NCBI GenBank assembly: GCA_007644065.1
Contig: VJWN01000003.1
Coordinates: 558,001 to 622,000 of the forward strand
DNA from: Margaritispora aquatica
Taxonomy: Eukaryota; Ascomycota; Leotiomycetes; Helotiales; Discinellaceae
Direction of reading: 5' to 3'
Length of the DNA stretch: 64,000 bases
The notes under the pieces were generated by a model. That model saw only the letters and a list, made by a program, of their open reading frames with translations. It searched no databases and was not told where the DNA came from. Position 1 is the first letter of the stretch; every line of letters starts with the position of its first letter. This document shows, in pieces, positions 48,438 to 60,714 of this stretch. The position numbers and the translations under genes were made by a program.

Positions 48438-49449
48438 TCAGTCCCAATCCCCTGGCGTTATTGGCAATCCCAGAAACCTTCTCTTCTCGTGAGTATCTGC
48501 TTTCCATCTCAAAAAGTATGGCAACCGTTCCTCAACAGGTTTATATGAGAAGGCGTTATCGAACTGGCACTTATCTAAGCGTTCTCCGAGATCAACCTCA
48601 TACAGGACCTTGCCATCAAGCAGAATTCTTATCGTACCCACCCGCTCATAGACCAGAAATCCGAAGAAGGATGCTGAATCAACCATGCCCAACATATCGT
48701 TGATGTATCCCCATAAACAATTGGCAAGTGTAAGAGGATGAATATACAGGTGAGTCGCTGGACTGTAAGCCTTCCCATTGGGGTACAAATTTTCAAGGGC
48801 AATTTTTTCTCTTGGGACATCTGGCCAGAGAATTTCTATGTCGAGGGACTTGATTATTATCTCTCGGCTCTTTTTAAATCCCCAGCCAACTCGTGGTCCA
48901 ACCTTCAGCACCCTCTCCAAGAGGTGATAGAAGTACCACTAATGCTGGCAGTCATTATCATGCAACTGTATACAAGAGGGCTTGCAAGCTACTTACTATC
49001 ATATCAGAAGGATAGCCTCGATAGTTCGTCCATCCCATCCATGGCACATCACGCAAGCCCACAGAAATGATTGAGACATGTAGGTTTTCAATATTTGGGT
49101 TCAACGATGGTGCCGATATCCAAGTTGGCCATAAACATTCCTCATCGACGAGCATTACATGCAATGCATGATTGTTGGGCAACCTTTTAATGGTTTCCAA
49201 TGTCTCTCGATGGAGCTGTTGATTGACTAGCAGCGTAGGGATGAATTCGGCTCTGTTCAATGATTCAACGTGCATGACTCCATAATCAGAGCCCCAATGT
49301 TCTGGGTGAAAATCCCGCAGGTTGGTGCGTTCCTCTTCTTCAGATACTTCTGTTGGAGGAGTTGTATGATTTTGAATGAGGAGCACTAAAACTTTATCAC
49401 GAAGCTCTCTTGGAAGATTCAAGAGCGTGGGTACCTTTGGAGGAGTCAT
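48438..49449 (-). CDS. F-box-like fungal protein, uncharacterised
   Basis: Two minus-strand exons, 49449-48997 and 48938-48438, with a 58-nt intron (GTAAGT...CATTAG), give 317 aa from the ATG preceding TPPKVPTLLNLPRELRDKV. An in-frame ATG 96 bases upstream (49545) would add 32 residues but lies before the conserved motif, so I prefer the shorter form. LLNLPRELRDKVLVLLI is the F-box-like opening of a large family of uncharacterised fungal proteins. The remainder has helices typical of that family (IPTLLVNQQLHRETLE) and no catalytic motif. It overlaps no other gene and converges on the amidase. A substrate-adaptor role in ubiquitination is possible but not shown. Confidence 0.7.
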
Positions 49450-50139
49450 ATTGCCATAATTTTGAGCTTCATTCAAGTTGAATAACTGTAACGGGTTGAT
49501 AAGACAATATTCCGGATGAAAAGAATTGGAGGATCTCGGAAGCAATGTGAAAGGATGAGGTTGGGTGCCACCGCTGCCAAGGACTCGCCTATGTAAGATT
49601 ACTGACTAGGTAGGAATTGAAAGCTGCAGAGCGAAAGAGTATAACACCTAGGAAATACCGAGCCATGGAGCTGAACTTGGTGGCTGGGGGGGTACAGAAC
49701 AACTTTGAAGCTCGAAAATTGATTCGAAAACTCCATAGTAGTAATATTGTCTTTCGAGGCTACTTATAAACCCCTCATGTGTTGAACTGCCGCAACTCTT
49801 TCCTCCCTCTAATTCAGCGATACTGTTCCAAAAACCCACCGGCAAGTAGCCTCATTCCAGTGACATGTGTATGACAAGCATAATTTGGCGTGATGTAGTA
49901 TTGAGAGCTATTTCAATGCTTGGCTGGCTCATATGCGAGCGGCACAGTACAGCATGACTTTGCTGATAAGCTTGCAGAAATAGGAGCAATGTAACCAATA
50001 AACAACTCTTTCCTCAAACCAACTTTTCGATCCCACAATCCTTCTTCTGCAGAACTGCCTGGGTTGTAAGATGTTGTTGGAGGTTCGTATGGCTCCAATT
50101 TAGCTACTCTATGAATAGGATGACGTGCCCATCAAGTGT

Positions 50140-50192
50140 TGTGGTGTAGGGTGGTGTAGGGTAGTGCATGGTGGTGTGGGAGTGGTGGTGGG
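50140..50192 (+). repeat. G-rich tract, GGTGTAGG-like units
   Basis: The strand reads as repeated GGTGTAGGGTGGTGTAGGG followed by GGTGGTG and GGGAGTGGTGG. It contains several G-runs close together, so it could form a G-quadruplex. It resembles telomere-like repeats only loosely. Confidence 0.6.
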
Positions 50193-50315
50193 GGTAGAAG
50201 TTGAAATCTGATATCAAAAGCAATCGTCTGCCAATGAAAGACGCTGCTTATCATCCTGTCCATTCTCGTCGTCGATCCAACAAATTTGCAACAGTTGAAG
50301 AAGTTTTTGTGCCGG

Positions 50316-50345
50316 TTCGAGCCTGTTCGAGCCTGTTCGAGCCTG
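50316..50345 (+). repeat. 10-bp direct repeat, three copies
   Basis: TTCGAGCCTG is repeated three times without mismatch. The first copy is preceded by GG, making GGTTCGAGCC, which is like a tRNA B-box, but no tRNA structure surrounds it. Confidence 0.85.
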
Positions 50346-51291
50346 TGATATCCCCGCTGTGCCACTCTTTGGCAGGGAGATACGTGACTTTCTATAGTTT
50401 TTACCTCATGATCATTAACTGAGACAATAGATCCACCGTCTAGAACTTCCGTATGAGACTTTTTTTTATGACGCCTCGTCAAATCAAGTTCTCTTATCCT
50501 ATAATTGCCCATATTTTCCAAGCCATGTTCCTCAATAATTGAAAAGAAGCTTCTCAAGAAATCACGTTGCACATTGATTTCAAGCCAAATACCAGGACGA
50601 GACTAGGGAGGAACCCTAGTGCAAATCCCAACCTCGACGATAAGGTTTTCGCAGCCAATAGCACGTGTATCTAATCATAGGTTAGAAATATATAGAAGCT
50701 GTGCATGTTCACATCTTTTTCTTGAAAGGTTCTGTTCAGGAAATCGGCTCTTTCGAGTCCTTCTGCCCTACTATCGCGAGTTGAGCCGTATCCAGATTTT
50801 TCTCCGGCCTCAACGCCTTTCCTCTTCGGGCACGATGCCCCACGTGCCTATGAAGGACCAGCTCTGGGACATGTCATATGGAGTTGCTGGTGTAGAGACC
50901 GCAATCATGGCTGTACCGGGCTTGAAAACGAGTGCTGGTTAGTTTGATATTCTTCTAGAAAATTCGAAGTTGTCTTTTTGTACTTCTTACATTCTCTCTG
51001 AGGGTTTGTAATTCCAACTTCAACCTTGGAGGGACTAAAAAGCTGTTGTAATTTACTTGTACTTGTACATTTTGCACTTCAACCAGGCGTATTTTATTTC
51101 GGAATCCACTACTGGCAGAGATATCCAGGTTCCTCTCGAGCTAACGCTTCCCCTTGAAAGCATTTTTCTCCTTTCTTCGAGCAAATCTCGTCCTACCTTC
51201 ATCGACACTTAATTCAAACACATCGACGCCTCTGCTCTACCCCTCATCTTCGCAGAATTTGCCTAAATTAAGAGCTTCCTCGCTGGCAACC

Positions 51292-52047
51292 ATGACATCA
51301 AATCCAGAAGACGACGTCATGCCTGTACCTGATCCTCTTGATGGCGTTCCAACATTAATAACAACGACATTGACGGTGGACGAAGACAAAGTTGCTGCTT
51401 TAAAACTAGTTGCCGACTCTATCGCCCAACAACGACAGTATGCTTCACGTTGCATTATCTTTCACCCTGCCATCATCGCAGCATATGTCCTACTGCTTGC
51501 AATTGTCAACCAGTATCTCTACAAAACTCGAGGCGACCTTGGAGTTGTCTTGACAACATCTGCAGGAATAACTATGGCAGCTTTGGTTGCTGTACGATCT
51601 GTTACAGCTGGATATATACACATAGCTGAAGGTTTTAACTGGAGCTTTGCTACTAACGATGGAGAGGAGGATATTATTATTGGGTCAAGATATGGCGACG
51701 AAATCATCGGAGCCGCCATCTTGCGTCTAGAACGCAGCGGAAATGGAGCTGGAAAGAAGAAGGCGAGAGGTTTCAAAACTGGAGGCGAGGCTTTGATTCG
51801 AGCTTGGTCAGTCAGGATCAGATATCGTGGCAAAGGAGTTGGAACAGAGCTCTTGGAAGAAGCGATTCGGATTTCCAGGGAGAAGCTTGGCAATTCTGCC
51901 AAAATCGGATTTGCCATGGAACATGCGAACAGCAAGATGGTTTTGCCAGAGTTCTTTAATGGGGGGTTCCGGAAGAAGGAGGCTAGAGCAGCAAAGGCAT
52001 TAGAAAAGACGGTGCAAAGCATAGATGGGAGCAAGAAGAAAAGATAA
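51292..52047 (+). CDS. Membrane-associated GNAT-family N-acetyltransferase-like protein
   Basis: An intronless frame. I choose ATG 51292 (MTSNPEDDVMPVPD), giving 251 aa, because the upstream 46 codons to 51154 are low-complexity leader-like. Residues about 55-80 (HPAIIAAYVLLLAIVNQYLY) and a following segment (VVLTTSAGITMAALVAVRSV) are hydrophobic and probably form one or two membrane helices. The second half has the GNAT acetyl-CoA motif (RIRYRGKGVGTELLEEAIR, the Q/R-x-x-G-x-G/A loop) and a following helix (FAMEHANSKMVLPEFF). The tail is Lys-rich. It likely transfers an acetyl group to an unknown small molecule or protein at a membrane; the acceptor cannot be named. Confidence 0.8.
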   Translation: MTSNPEDDVMPVPDPLDGVPTLITTTLTVDEDKVAALKLVADSIAQQRQYASRCIIFHPAIIAAYVLLLAIVNQYLYKTRGDLGVVLTTSAGITMAALVAVRSVTAGYIHIAEGFNWSFATNDGEEDIIIGSRYGDEIIGAAILRLERSGNGAGKKKARGFKTGGEALIRAWSVRIRYRGKGVGTELLEEAIRISREKLGNSAKIGFAMEHANSKMVLPEFFNGGFRKKEARAAKALEKTVQSIDGSKKKR

Positions 52048-52791
52048 GGTTCAAACTTGAGACATGGGGTGCACAAAATATTGTGTTCATGTCTTACAAT
52101 TACGAGGAAAAGACTAATGAGGGTTTTGGATGGTGTGGTTTGTTATTCTAGTGATACCTTGGCGTAGACGGTCTGCAAGACTATGTAGAACACCTTCGTT
52201 ACAAGCTGAATATTGGCTTACATTGCAATTCCGAGATAATTACACCTTCATAATCAAAATATTTCAAATGAATGCTATGTATATATCATTTAATAATAAT
52301 TTGATTCTGAGCTTGGTTTAGGTCACCTCAAAGCCAAGCAATATCATGGCTGCAGCATTAGAATCGGAAGCCATGTCACCTGATAAGGTTTTGACCCCCA
52401 CATGTGAGGCTATCTACTTTAGCGCTAGCGCAATCCAGCCTTCATTTCCAGCAACCAATTTTGTTCACACTTTTTGTAAAATTATTTTCCATCCTCCATA
52501 TTCTGCAACTTCTCTCGTCTGCAGCTTCACTTTGCTCTACTTCATATTACTATGCTCTAATACTAACACTAGTTCTCCGTCACTTACTGCAGCATCCCCA
52601 ACCAGATCTACTAATGCAACAGGAATTAGCGCTACGATGATTTGCTGGGCGTCAAGTCCAGCTGCTGATCAGTTTCGGCTCATCGGTTGAAGGATGTCTA
52701 GCTTCCCCGCGTCTGTCAAGCTCAAGCTTGAGGTACCACCAACCACCAACGCGTTTCTTTGCATACAACCATTTCACAGACAATTATAAAG
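52048..52791. other. Intergenic, upstream of 3-hydroxyisobutyrate dehydrogenase
   Basis: About 745 bases. Frames of 78-114 codons (52346-52690) overlap in two frames and have no domain. It probably contains the dehydrogenase promoter. Confidence 0.5.
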
Positions 52792-54080
52792 ATGAGGTCC
52801 AACGTCCGGATATCGCAATTGGCACGATCAGTGCTTCAACCACAACAATGCAGACAGTTCTCTGTTACGAGTGGAAGACAGGCACAATGGGGATTCATTG
52901 GCCTCGGGCAGATGGGTATGTTACAAACATCACTGTCACATTACTTTCAATGCTAACATAATGACAGGTTATAACATGGCCAAGAATCTCCAAGCCAATC
53001 TGCCATCCTCTGATACCCTTCGTGTATTCGACATCAATGCCGATTCAGTCAAGCGATTTACAGACGAGGCGTCGTCGCTGGGCACTGGAGCAGCTGTAAA
53101 ATCTGCCTCCACTGCCCGAGAAGCAGCAGAGAACTCGGTATGACAATATTTCTTCTACAATTCCATGTCCCGCATCCATATGATGAGTTTGTTCTATCCA
53201 TGATCTAAGTTGGGTCACCCGTCTTGGGTGATTTACTCATGATTTTACATTTTTATACAACGAAGCCAATCCTCTGATACTTGATGCATCTTTCCACTAT
53301 TCTCTGGGTACTCGGGAAGCACATGGACTAATGAAAACCCGATAGGAAACCACGATCACTGCTTTGCCAGACTCGTTGCATGTGAAGAATGTTTTCGGAC
53401 AAATCCTCCAACCTACGCTGTCAGAGTCGGCCGTCAAGAACCCCAACCGCCTTTTCATCGACTGCTCAACCATTGACCCAGCATCCTCTAGAGAAGTTGC
53501 CAATGCAGTACACTCAACACAACAAGGATTGTTTGTAGATGCTCCAATGTCGGGTGGTGTTGTGGGTGCCAAAGCAGGAACCTTGACTTTCATGCTTGGA
53601 TCTCCGGAAGACCTGGTCTCGAGCGTTGAGCCAATCCTGCTGATGATGGGCAAGAGAGTTCTTCACTGTGGACCCCAAGGTCTAGGCTTGTCTGGGAAGC
53701 TGGCCAATAACTACTTGTTAGCGATCAACAACATCGCAACTGCAGAAGCTATGAATCTGGGGATCAAGTGGGGCCTTGACCCTAAGGTACTGGGTAACCT
53801 GATCAATATTAGTACGGGCAAGTGCTGGCCTAGTGAGGTGAACAATCCAGTCAAGGGTGTTGTAGAAGGCTCGCCGGCAAACAGAGATTATAGTGGCGGT
53901 TTCGGAATCGCGTTGATGAAGAAGGACCTTGGTCTCGCAATCCTCGCTGCTAAGGAGGCCGGTGCACGTCTTGAGCTTGCTGCTAAAGCTCAAGAAGTAT
54001 ATGATACTGCTGCCGAGCAAGAGGATTGCAAAGGGCGAGACTTTTCGGTCGTTTACAGATATATCTGTGGCTCTGATTAA
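52792..54080 (+). CDS. 3-hydroxyisobutyrate dehydrogenase, mitochondrial
   Basis: Three exons, 52792-52915, 52968-53137 and 53346-54080, give 342 aa. It oxidises 3-hydroxyisobutyrate to methylmalonate semialdehyde with NAD+, a step of valine breakdown. Residues 1-30 are rich in Arg, Ser and Gln and lack acids (MRSNVRISQLARSVLQPQQ), a probable mitochondrial presequence. The Rossmann motif GFIGLGQMGYNMAKNL is restored across intron 1. The family signatures FIDCSTIDP and DAPMSGGVVGAKAGTL follow. Lys216 in GKLANNY is the catalytic lysine. The C-terminus GRDFSVVYRYI is typical. Intron 2 (208 nt) is longer than usual here. The gene converges on DDB1. Confidence 0.95.
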
Positions 54081-54388
54081 GAAAACCCTGGATCTACTGT
54101 ATCATACCTAGAAAGGCGTTGATGGGCTGGCGGCGAAGCTTCTTGAATAGAATGAATACCATTCATCTTTGATTGCTTTTCCTGTGACTATCTATCATGC
54201 TTGCTACTTAAGAAGTGCTTTACTTGATCTCTCACTAGTACGCACTGTCTGTAGATTCTTCTTTAGTAGTTTGCTTTTGTTCATCATCAATCATGCATTC
54301 ATACACTGGGTTTCTGCTTACAGACCTTGCACCAAGTAGGATACCTAGAGTAAGATCATGCACTACATACACCACTCTCTAACCTAAC
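54081..54388. other. Intergenic between convergent genes
   Basis: 308 bases between the stops of the dehydrogenase and the DDB1 gene. They hold both 3' regions; nothing else is seen. Confidence 0.5.
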
Positions 54389-57300
54389 TCAATGCAACCT
54401 CTTCAGATTCTCCACCAAATTCCTCACATCTTCCACACTTGGCCCCAAGCCCCTCACAATCTCCTCCTGCATCTCCTCATCCTGATCCAAAAACCGCTCA
54501 ATCAATTCACCATCCACGAACCGAAATGGCTCCGCAGACTCGACATCCCGTGATCTAAAGGAACGGTAAGTTTGGAACTCGATGCCGCCGAGAGTACGAA
54601 TCCGCATGGCAAGCGCGTTTTGGAGGTTCATGAGGAGATTTTGGTAGAGTGGCGAGATGGTGGAGAAGAGGTAGATGGAGCCTTCTGTCTGTGCCGGTGT
54701 TAGTTTTTCTGTAATAGATGGGGATGTGTGAAAGAGACGTACGGTAGCGATGAAGGCTTTAGGGACAACCATGGCGTTTGCAGTGGGCTCAACTGTGATG
54801 CGCTGCATTTTGTTGACCATCTCGCCGAGGTTCATACTACTTGTAACTTCCATCCTCTTGCGATCCTCGAGCGTAAGACCTTCTGCATTTCTCCTCAGCA
54901 CCATGAGGTTACCCTCGTGATCACTCTCGAGGTAGGAATCGTCATCGATGTAGACGACGCCTGTGGACCAAGTAGCTTGGAAATGGCGAGCAACTTCCTC
55001 CAGCTTGTCGTCGATTCCGTTCTCGCCTCGCTCGATGGCTACTACGGACATGGATTTCATAAGATCGGCTACGGCGATGTAGTTGTCGTGTACGGCAAGA
55101 TCGATAGGCACAGTTGCGGTTCTGTACGTTGCTAATTTGGAAATGGTGGCTGACCGTTCTGTTTCTTCTGTGTAGTCATATAAGACGACGGTTTTGTTTA
55201 GCGCTGCAATGATCGTTTGACCTTTAGTGGCTACCCTCCTGCATGCACTTTTGAGTGGAAAGCTAGATATTACGTATGGGTTTCTGCCCTGATCAACAGC
55301 AAGAACTAAGATCCTTCCCCTGACTTCATCTGTGGTAGCATCATCGAGGAAGCTCGTGCCGACAATGAAACGCTCTGCAAGCTCACCATCGGAAGCAATG
55401 AGTTCTGCTCTGGTGATACACTCGATGAGCTCAGATCGGTCGTCATATTGAAGTGTAATGTCCTTGCCAACAGAATCGTAGTTTACATCATCAACAAGTT
55501 GGAATGTGCTGGTCACAATCTCTGCACCGTCAACGAGTTCTCGGCTCACACATCCTAGGGCAAATACCCGCTCTTTTGCTGAATAGTCGATCTTCCGGAC
55601 TGTCTTGTGCATCTGACTTGTCCGCACGTGTGTCCGTCTTTGTGTGTCGACTTGAGATATATGTATACCTGTGGCAGTTGCCACGGCGATTGCTCCTGGA
55701 TAGGCTAAGCTATCAAAAGAGCAAACACTCGTTGCATGCTCTGCTGTTACAGCAGAGTAGACTATCCTCCCTTCCTCACCATAAATCAAACTAGGATGCT
55801 CACACGTAGCGAAGACGTTGAATAGTCCCACAATGTCGCGACGGGGCAGGATATGGAATTGAGCTTGCTGTGTTCCAAGGATAATACTCTTCCTATTTGA
55901 TAATTCGTGATTCGACATATCAACATTGAAAGTTAGAACAACACCATCTTCCATTGCGACGAAAAGGGTTGGGCCAAACAGTTGTGGAGGCAGCATTTGA
56001 GTCAGTGCTATTGCTCTAGGAACAGACGTGTTGCTCTTTCGTCGTAGTTCCTCCGAGTGGAGGATTACCAGATCCTGAATGTTCAATACCGAAATCGATC
56101 CAGATCTCCAGAATCCAACGACCGCGATTCCCGAAATATGACTAGGAACGTGTAAACATGCTACTTGCTCGTCCTCTCCAAGACTCTGAAAAGCTAGCTC
56201 TTCCAGACCCTGCTTGACATCTAATGAGACAAGATTTGTTCCATTGACTGAAAGCAAGACGTGGTCAGGATTTGCTGATGCAACTGTGATCAATTGGCCC
56301 TCTGGAGGTTTCCATTCTGCTACTCTGTTTATTGGACCAAGTCCAAATATTCCAACAGACTCGGCAGTAACATGCAGAATTAGACCATTGGGAAGATTAA
56401 TGGCAACAAGTGTGGGAACACTTAGAGCAATACTTCTGAACTGCTCAAGTTCTTCGATCTCTCCCTCGTCGCCAAATCGGAAGAGTCGTGTTTCGGTTGG
56501 GAGTGAGACAAGGAGTGTATCATCCACTAGAGAATTCGAATCTGAACGCAACGAAAAGACTTGCTGAATATCCGTCATCTCTGCGTCAAACTCTCCCAAA
56601 GTCCCAAGACCAACACCACTTCTGACACTTCGCAAACTTCCTCCTTGAAATGCACCGCTACCAGTTACTAGTCGAGCCTGCCCCGTTGAATACTCGTTGA
56701 CTTGTGTTTCTCCTTCTCTACTTCCCATATCCATAACAGCAAAGTCCAAAATAGGAGCAATGTTTTCAATGGTTTGTAGCTTCACAAGAGATGGATAATC
56801 GGAGTCGGCAATATTAACTTGAATCAGCTGGCTATCGCTCTCGTGCGAGGCAATAAAGACAATGCCATGGCCCAGGTGAATCATGACTGTAGGCTTACTG
56901 GTCAATCCTAAAAGTCTCATTTCCATACCTTTCACTTCTGGGCCATCTAAAATCAAGGTTAATAGGTAAAGTTTAGAATATATGTCTGCCAGCAGATAAT
57001 TTGTGTCGTCTAGCCGCTCCCAGGAGCAAAATATCGAGGCTTCGTCTAGCGCATGATGCACCTCTGCTTTGCTCTCGTCGTCCAAATATGTCATGGTAGT
57101 CTCACCCACAATAATGACGCCGCCTAGATGTGCTTTCGCAACGGTTGAGTTCCGAACGATATATCTCTTTTGTGCTGATTCCCCCTTCGCAACAGGTATT
57201 AAATGACTTGCACCTAAATCCAACCCCCCAATATTGTTTTCCCGGTCTTTGGGGTCGAATTTCGCCCATTGTAGCTTTTCGTCCACTATCCTATACGTTG

Positions 57301-57934
57301 ACAATCGAATGTCGCCTCCAGTTCCATCTTCATACAGAAATGCAACCTTTGGCTGCTTGGTCTCCGTATGCAAGAAGGCAGAGGCTCGCACCTTGAGCTC
57401 AGTGAGTCGAACTTGTTCGGGTTTCTGCAGATAATCTCCTCTTCCTTTCCTCGGCTTCAAGACCTTGACCAGATTTACAACACCTTCAAACAATTCCAGC
57501 ATGAAGTATGTCCCGGTGGGGTCAACCAAGCAGATGTCTCGACTCTGCGAATCGCTTATATGCTTCTCAGAAACATCGGTAAAGTGCTGCACTGTTTCCA
57601 ACTTCCTCGTCTCCGTATTCCAGATAGCCGTGAAGTATTGGAACCGAACTGTACCAACAAAGAGATGGTCGACTTTGGATCCCATGGGCCGGATCTTAGC
57701 AAGCATAGATACCCCGCCATAGATTGTCTGCGAATGCTGCAGTTCCAAAATCCCATTCGAGAATTCCCATACTTCTATGCGATTTGCCTTCCTGCTATGG
57801 CATTAGCAAGTTTGTCTGGCCCTCGAAAATGGATCATACCCTAGAACCAAAGAATCAATACCATCGCCCAATAGGTCAATCTTAATTGCATGCCGCACGC
57901 TGCTCGGCCGATGGATGGGAGCAATGTAGGCCAT
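54389..57934 (-). CDS. DDB1: DNA damage-binding protein 1 (DDB1) homologue
   Basis: Three minus-strand exons, 57934-57840, 57791-54743 and 54688-54389, give 1147 aa, close to other fungal DDB1 proteins. The start MAYIAPIHRPSSVRHAIK and the join VLGKANRIEVWEF are characteristic. The protein consists of beta-propeller repeats throughout and ends in the CPSF-A-type region (YLFSTISPLYQNLL, FVDGELIERFLD). DDB1 is the adaptor of CUL4 ubiquitin ligases and acts in nuclear damage recognition, chromatin and, in fungi, heterochromatin and DNA methylation control. The last intron, 54689-54742, is 54 nt with perfect sites (GTACGT, AACTAAC, GCACAG) but is a multiple of three and has no stop. If retained it would insert 18 residues just before TEGSIYLF. 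No residue is obviously missing. Confidence 0.95.
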
Positions 57935-59569
57935 GATAATGATTGCCCACCAGAAACCGGCTTCAAAAGCGTGTGGAACAGCTATTGTATAGCTTCACCT
58001 CTTCTCTTACATTTTGTATGACGCCTGGTAATCGCGTCGTTATCGCGTTTAAGGAATTTCGGAGTTAAGCCGGCCGAGGTAGCTTAGCCGAACTTGCCTT
58101 CCTTTTGCTGGCTAGAATATTTAACGTTTACTTCCTTTCTCAGTAGATTTGCTGACCGGCAAGTAAATCGAAAGCACTCTTCTCAACGCGTTTTTCAAGT
58201 AGTTAAAAGTTTAGCTTCCATTAATGTTGAGAACTCCTATGATTGCTATAATATTTCATGCCTCACCAAGTCGAGTCTCTCTATGATTGTATTTCTAGCT
58301 TTTATTTCTCAAACTCATCCTGGAGTGTTTTCATGTCTTTTTTGTTATTTCCTTTCAAAGATATTTTACAAGGAACAGACTATAGTTTAGACAATATCTT
58401 AAGTAAGGAAGTTGCCACGGTTATGGATGCAAGTTGTTGGAACGTTCAAATGACGGTGCCAGTAACGACTACACTTTACATGTGGTGAAACCCTAAAGTT
58501 AAGCATCGTCGTATGTTCCGTACTAACAAACTAACAACAGAGCCAATAATTGGCTGCAGTGTCCATTATCTCATTGAAACATAGTTGAAGCGAGAGTGTT
58601 TTGAATTTGTCTAAACTGCCAATTTCAGCAAGTCTGTCAAGTTTTTGTTAAAACTATTTGAAGCCTAGTCTCAGCAATGATGTAGATCAGTTTCCAGTTT
58701 GTATAGAAGTTATATTTGCTGTAGGAAAACCAAGACACGGAATTATTGATTCGGGGATTATATACAGACTACTGATTCTTGTCGGATTATACACAGTGAA
58801 GTGTTGCAGTTGTATCCCAGTGCACAGTACCTAAGCAAAAAGACAAGTATTCAATATTTGCATTGTAGAATTTGAAGGATTATAAATTGATGGATCGACC
58901 GGGCTTGTTTTTTTCTTCTGTGCCCCCGGATTATTATTTACAGAGCTTGAAGGCCTAATGCACCCAAGACACTGCACTGCATCTGTATCCGAAATCATGG
59001 ATATCATAAGATATAGAATGAGCAATGAAGTGCTTGTTGTTGTTTTCTTCTTTTTTAGGGTTACTACAGCACGGCTGTATATTTATCACAAATTACATGG
59101 AAGTGTGGAATTCAAAGCAGACAGAGCAAAGACTCTCGGGCTATAACCTATTTTTAGGATAGAGTCACACAATCGAAGGACCCGTTTTGTTAAGATATAC
59201 TCGTCAGATTTGCATGTTTTTATAGGTAGCCTTTGTCTTGCTTGGAACTAACATGAAATTTACACCTGGCGCAAGTATGTGACCTTCTCCTTGAAAAATG
59301 TAGTGTTTGCTTGGTGTCAAAAGCGAACGTGAGATAACCTACAAATGAAGGACTGAGCAGATTTAGCCAGCATCTAACAAATTCTTTGCCAGGATCTAAT
59401 CAGTATGAAAAGGTCCTTTGAGTGATAACTCAAATCAAAAGGTAAATGGAGAAAGATTGTGTCATCGAATGGCCCCTCTGTTTTTATTCTCTACATGACT
59501 TCCTGCCTATGTTGGGTATCTCGTTTTTACTAGCCAAATTTACCCCAAACTCCAAGTTGCAAAAAGCAA
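57935..59569. other. Intergenic, DDB1 promoter and RPC37 3' side
   Basis: About 1.6 kb of AT-rich sequence. Frames at 58094-58488 overlap and have no motif. The first 150 bases before the DDB1 start contain two copies of ATCGCGT. I see no RNA gene. Confidence 0.5.
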
Positions 59570-60714
59570 TCATATTATGTCATTCTTGGTCATCTCTGTA
59601 TCTGAAGGAGGATCGGACAGTGAACTAAAGGTATCCTCTTCAACATCAACGCCCTCCTCAACGCCTTCGATCCCCTTGCCCTTGTTGGTCTTCTCTTTCT
59701 TAATCATCGTCTTCGGCTTAGCCGTGATCCGGGGTGCGCTAATCGTATCCAAGTACTCGGAGTTGGTCAGCGAACTTTGTAGCTTTGGCAATCCCTTTAG
59801 CACGTCCTCTTGAGTTTTGTTTATTTGAACTCCGACAAACATGCTCTCCTGATATTCGTGCCAAGCTGCGTCTTCATCTTCGTCAATATATGCATGGTGC
59901 TTCCACGCTTCTGACTGTGCATCGATGATTCTCTTGCTCATACTGTCTGAGGTCTCTTCCTCCCCATCAATGTTCGATTTGACAGTCATATGGATGGCTC
60001 TTGGCTCGCCGGTTCCTCTTCCTAGGCCTGACTCACGAGCGCGACTGGTGCGTTCATTTTCGGCATGGGCGTCAATGTGATGGAATTGAGGCCGCATTTG
60101 AACAACTTTGTCAACTGGGGTCATATGGAGCTGATCTGAATCCGACATCAACGAACTGCCTAACAAGGAATAGAGAGGAGCTTACTATTGCGGAAGGTTC
60201 CAACCATGTATTGAGGTGAATGGGCTTCAACAGGTACAGCTTGTCCCCCCAAAGTCTGCTTGGTGAGGACTTGACCAGCTTGCACTGCAGCCAGATAGTT
60301 TCCCAACACCCTTTGTTCCATCGCATCTTCATCCTCAATCGCTCGTCCACGGCCACCACCACCACGACCTGCCCCTGCTCCAGTGCTACCAATGCCAAAT
60401 CCGCCTGGTAACCCGTGGCTTCCACCTCCTCTGCTGATATTGCTCTTTCGTAGTGCATCCCCCCATTTTAAGCCTTTCCCTTTGTCGTAATTGTGCCAAG
60501 CATCCACAGGAACGTCCATCTCTACCATTCCTATATCAGGTTTGATGCGCATAGTCAAAGGCTTTGACTCGTCGCCAGCATATCTTTCCTTCTCATCACG
60601 GTTCGGGAATTGTAAAACGTAGATCTGCCGAGCCTCTGAAATGTCTGGCTTGATGAATATATCATACGAGGCGGTGATAGGATCCGAATCGTCGTCCATA
60701 TCTAGGATTGGCAT
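59570..60714 (-). CDS. RPC37: RNA polymerase III subunit Rpc37 (RPC5 family)
   Basis: Two minus-strand exons, 60714-60186 and 60135-59570, give 364 aa. The N-terminus is the Sin-like/RPC5 domain: DPITASYDIFIKPDISEARQ, VLQFPNRDEKERY, then MRIKPDIGMVEMDVPVD. A Gly/Arg-rich loop follows (GAGRGGGGRGRA). The splice restores NNQLHMTPVDKVVQMRPQFHHID, a conserved stretch of this subunit. The intron is taken as 50 nt (GTAAGC to TTCAG at 60136), because an earlier TTAG would leave only 26 nt. Rpc37 pairs with Rpc53 as the TFIIF-like module of Pol III, used in initiation, termination and reinitiation at tRNA and 5S genes. It shares a 314-base divergent promoter region with the SNA3-like gene. Confidence 0.93.

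Larger units (their letters stand above)
49546..51153. other. Intergenic region with small G-rich and 10-bp repeats
   Basis: About 1.6 kb without a firm gene. It contains a G-rich tract at 50140-50192 and a triple 10-bp repeat at 50316-50345 (both listed). A short plus-strand frame from ATG 50832 (MPHVPMKDQLWDMSYGVAG, 36 codons) and a 146-codon minus frame at 50132-50572 lack supporting motifs. Confidence 0.45.

Noticed and set aside
50316..50345. tRNA gene suggested by GGTTCGAGCC
   Set aside because: No A-box, no acceptor or anticodon stems can be formed around it, and the motif is repeated three times in tandem.
50132..50572. 146-codon minus-strand frame
   Set aside because: It reads through the G-rich tract as poly-Pro/His and the 10-bp repeat, with no recognisable domain.
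52346..52690. 114-codon plus-strand frame before the dehydrogenase
   Set aside because: A second frame in the same interval is equally open. Composition is random-looking and no domain is seen.
57368..57844. 158-codon plus-strand frame opposite DDB1
   Set aside because: Antisense to the well-supported DDB1 N-terminal exon.
60162..60185. 26-nt intron in RPC37 using the first TTAG acceptor
   Set aside because: Too short for spliceosomal removal. The acceptor at 60136 gives a 50-nt intron and the conserved NNQLHMTP sequence.
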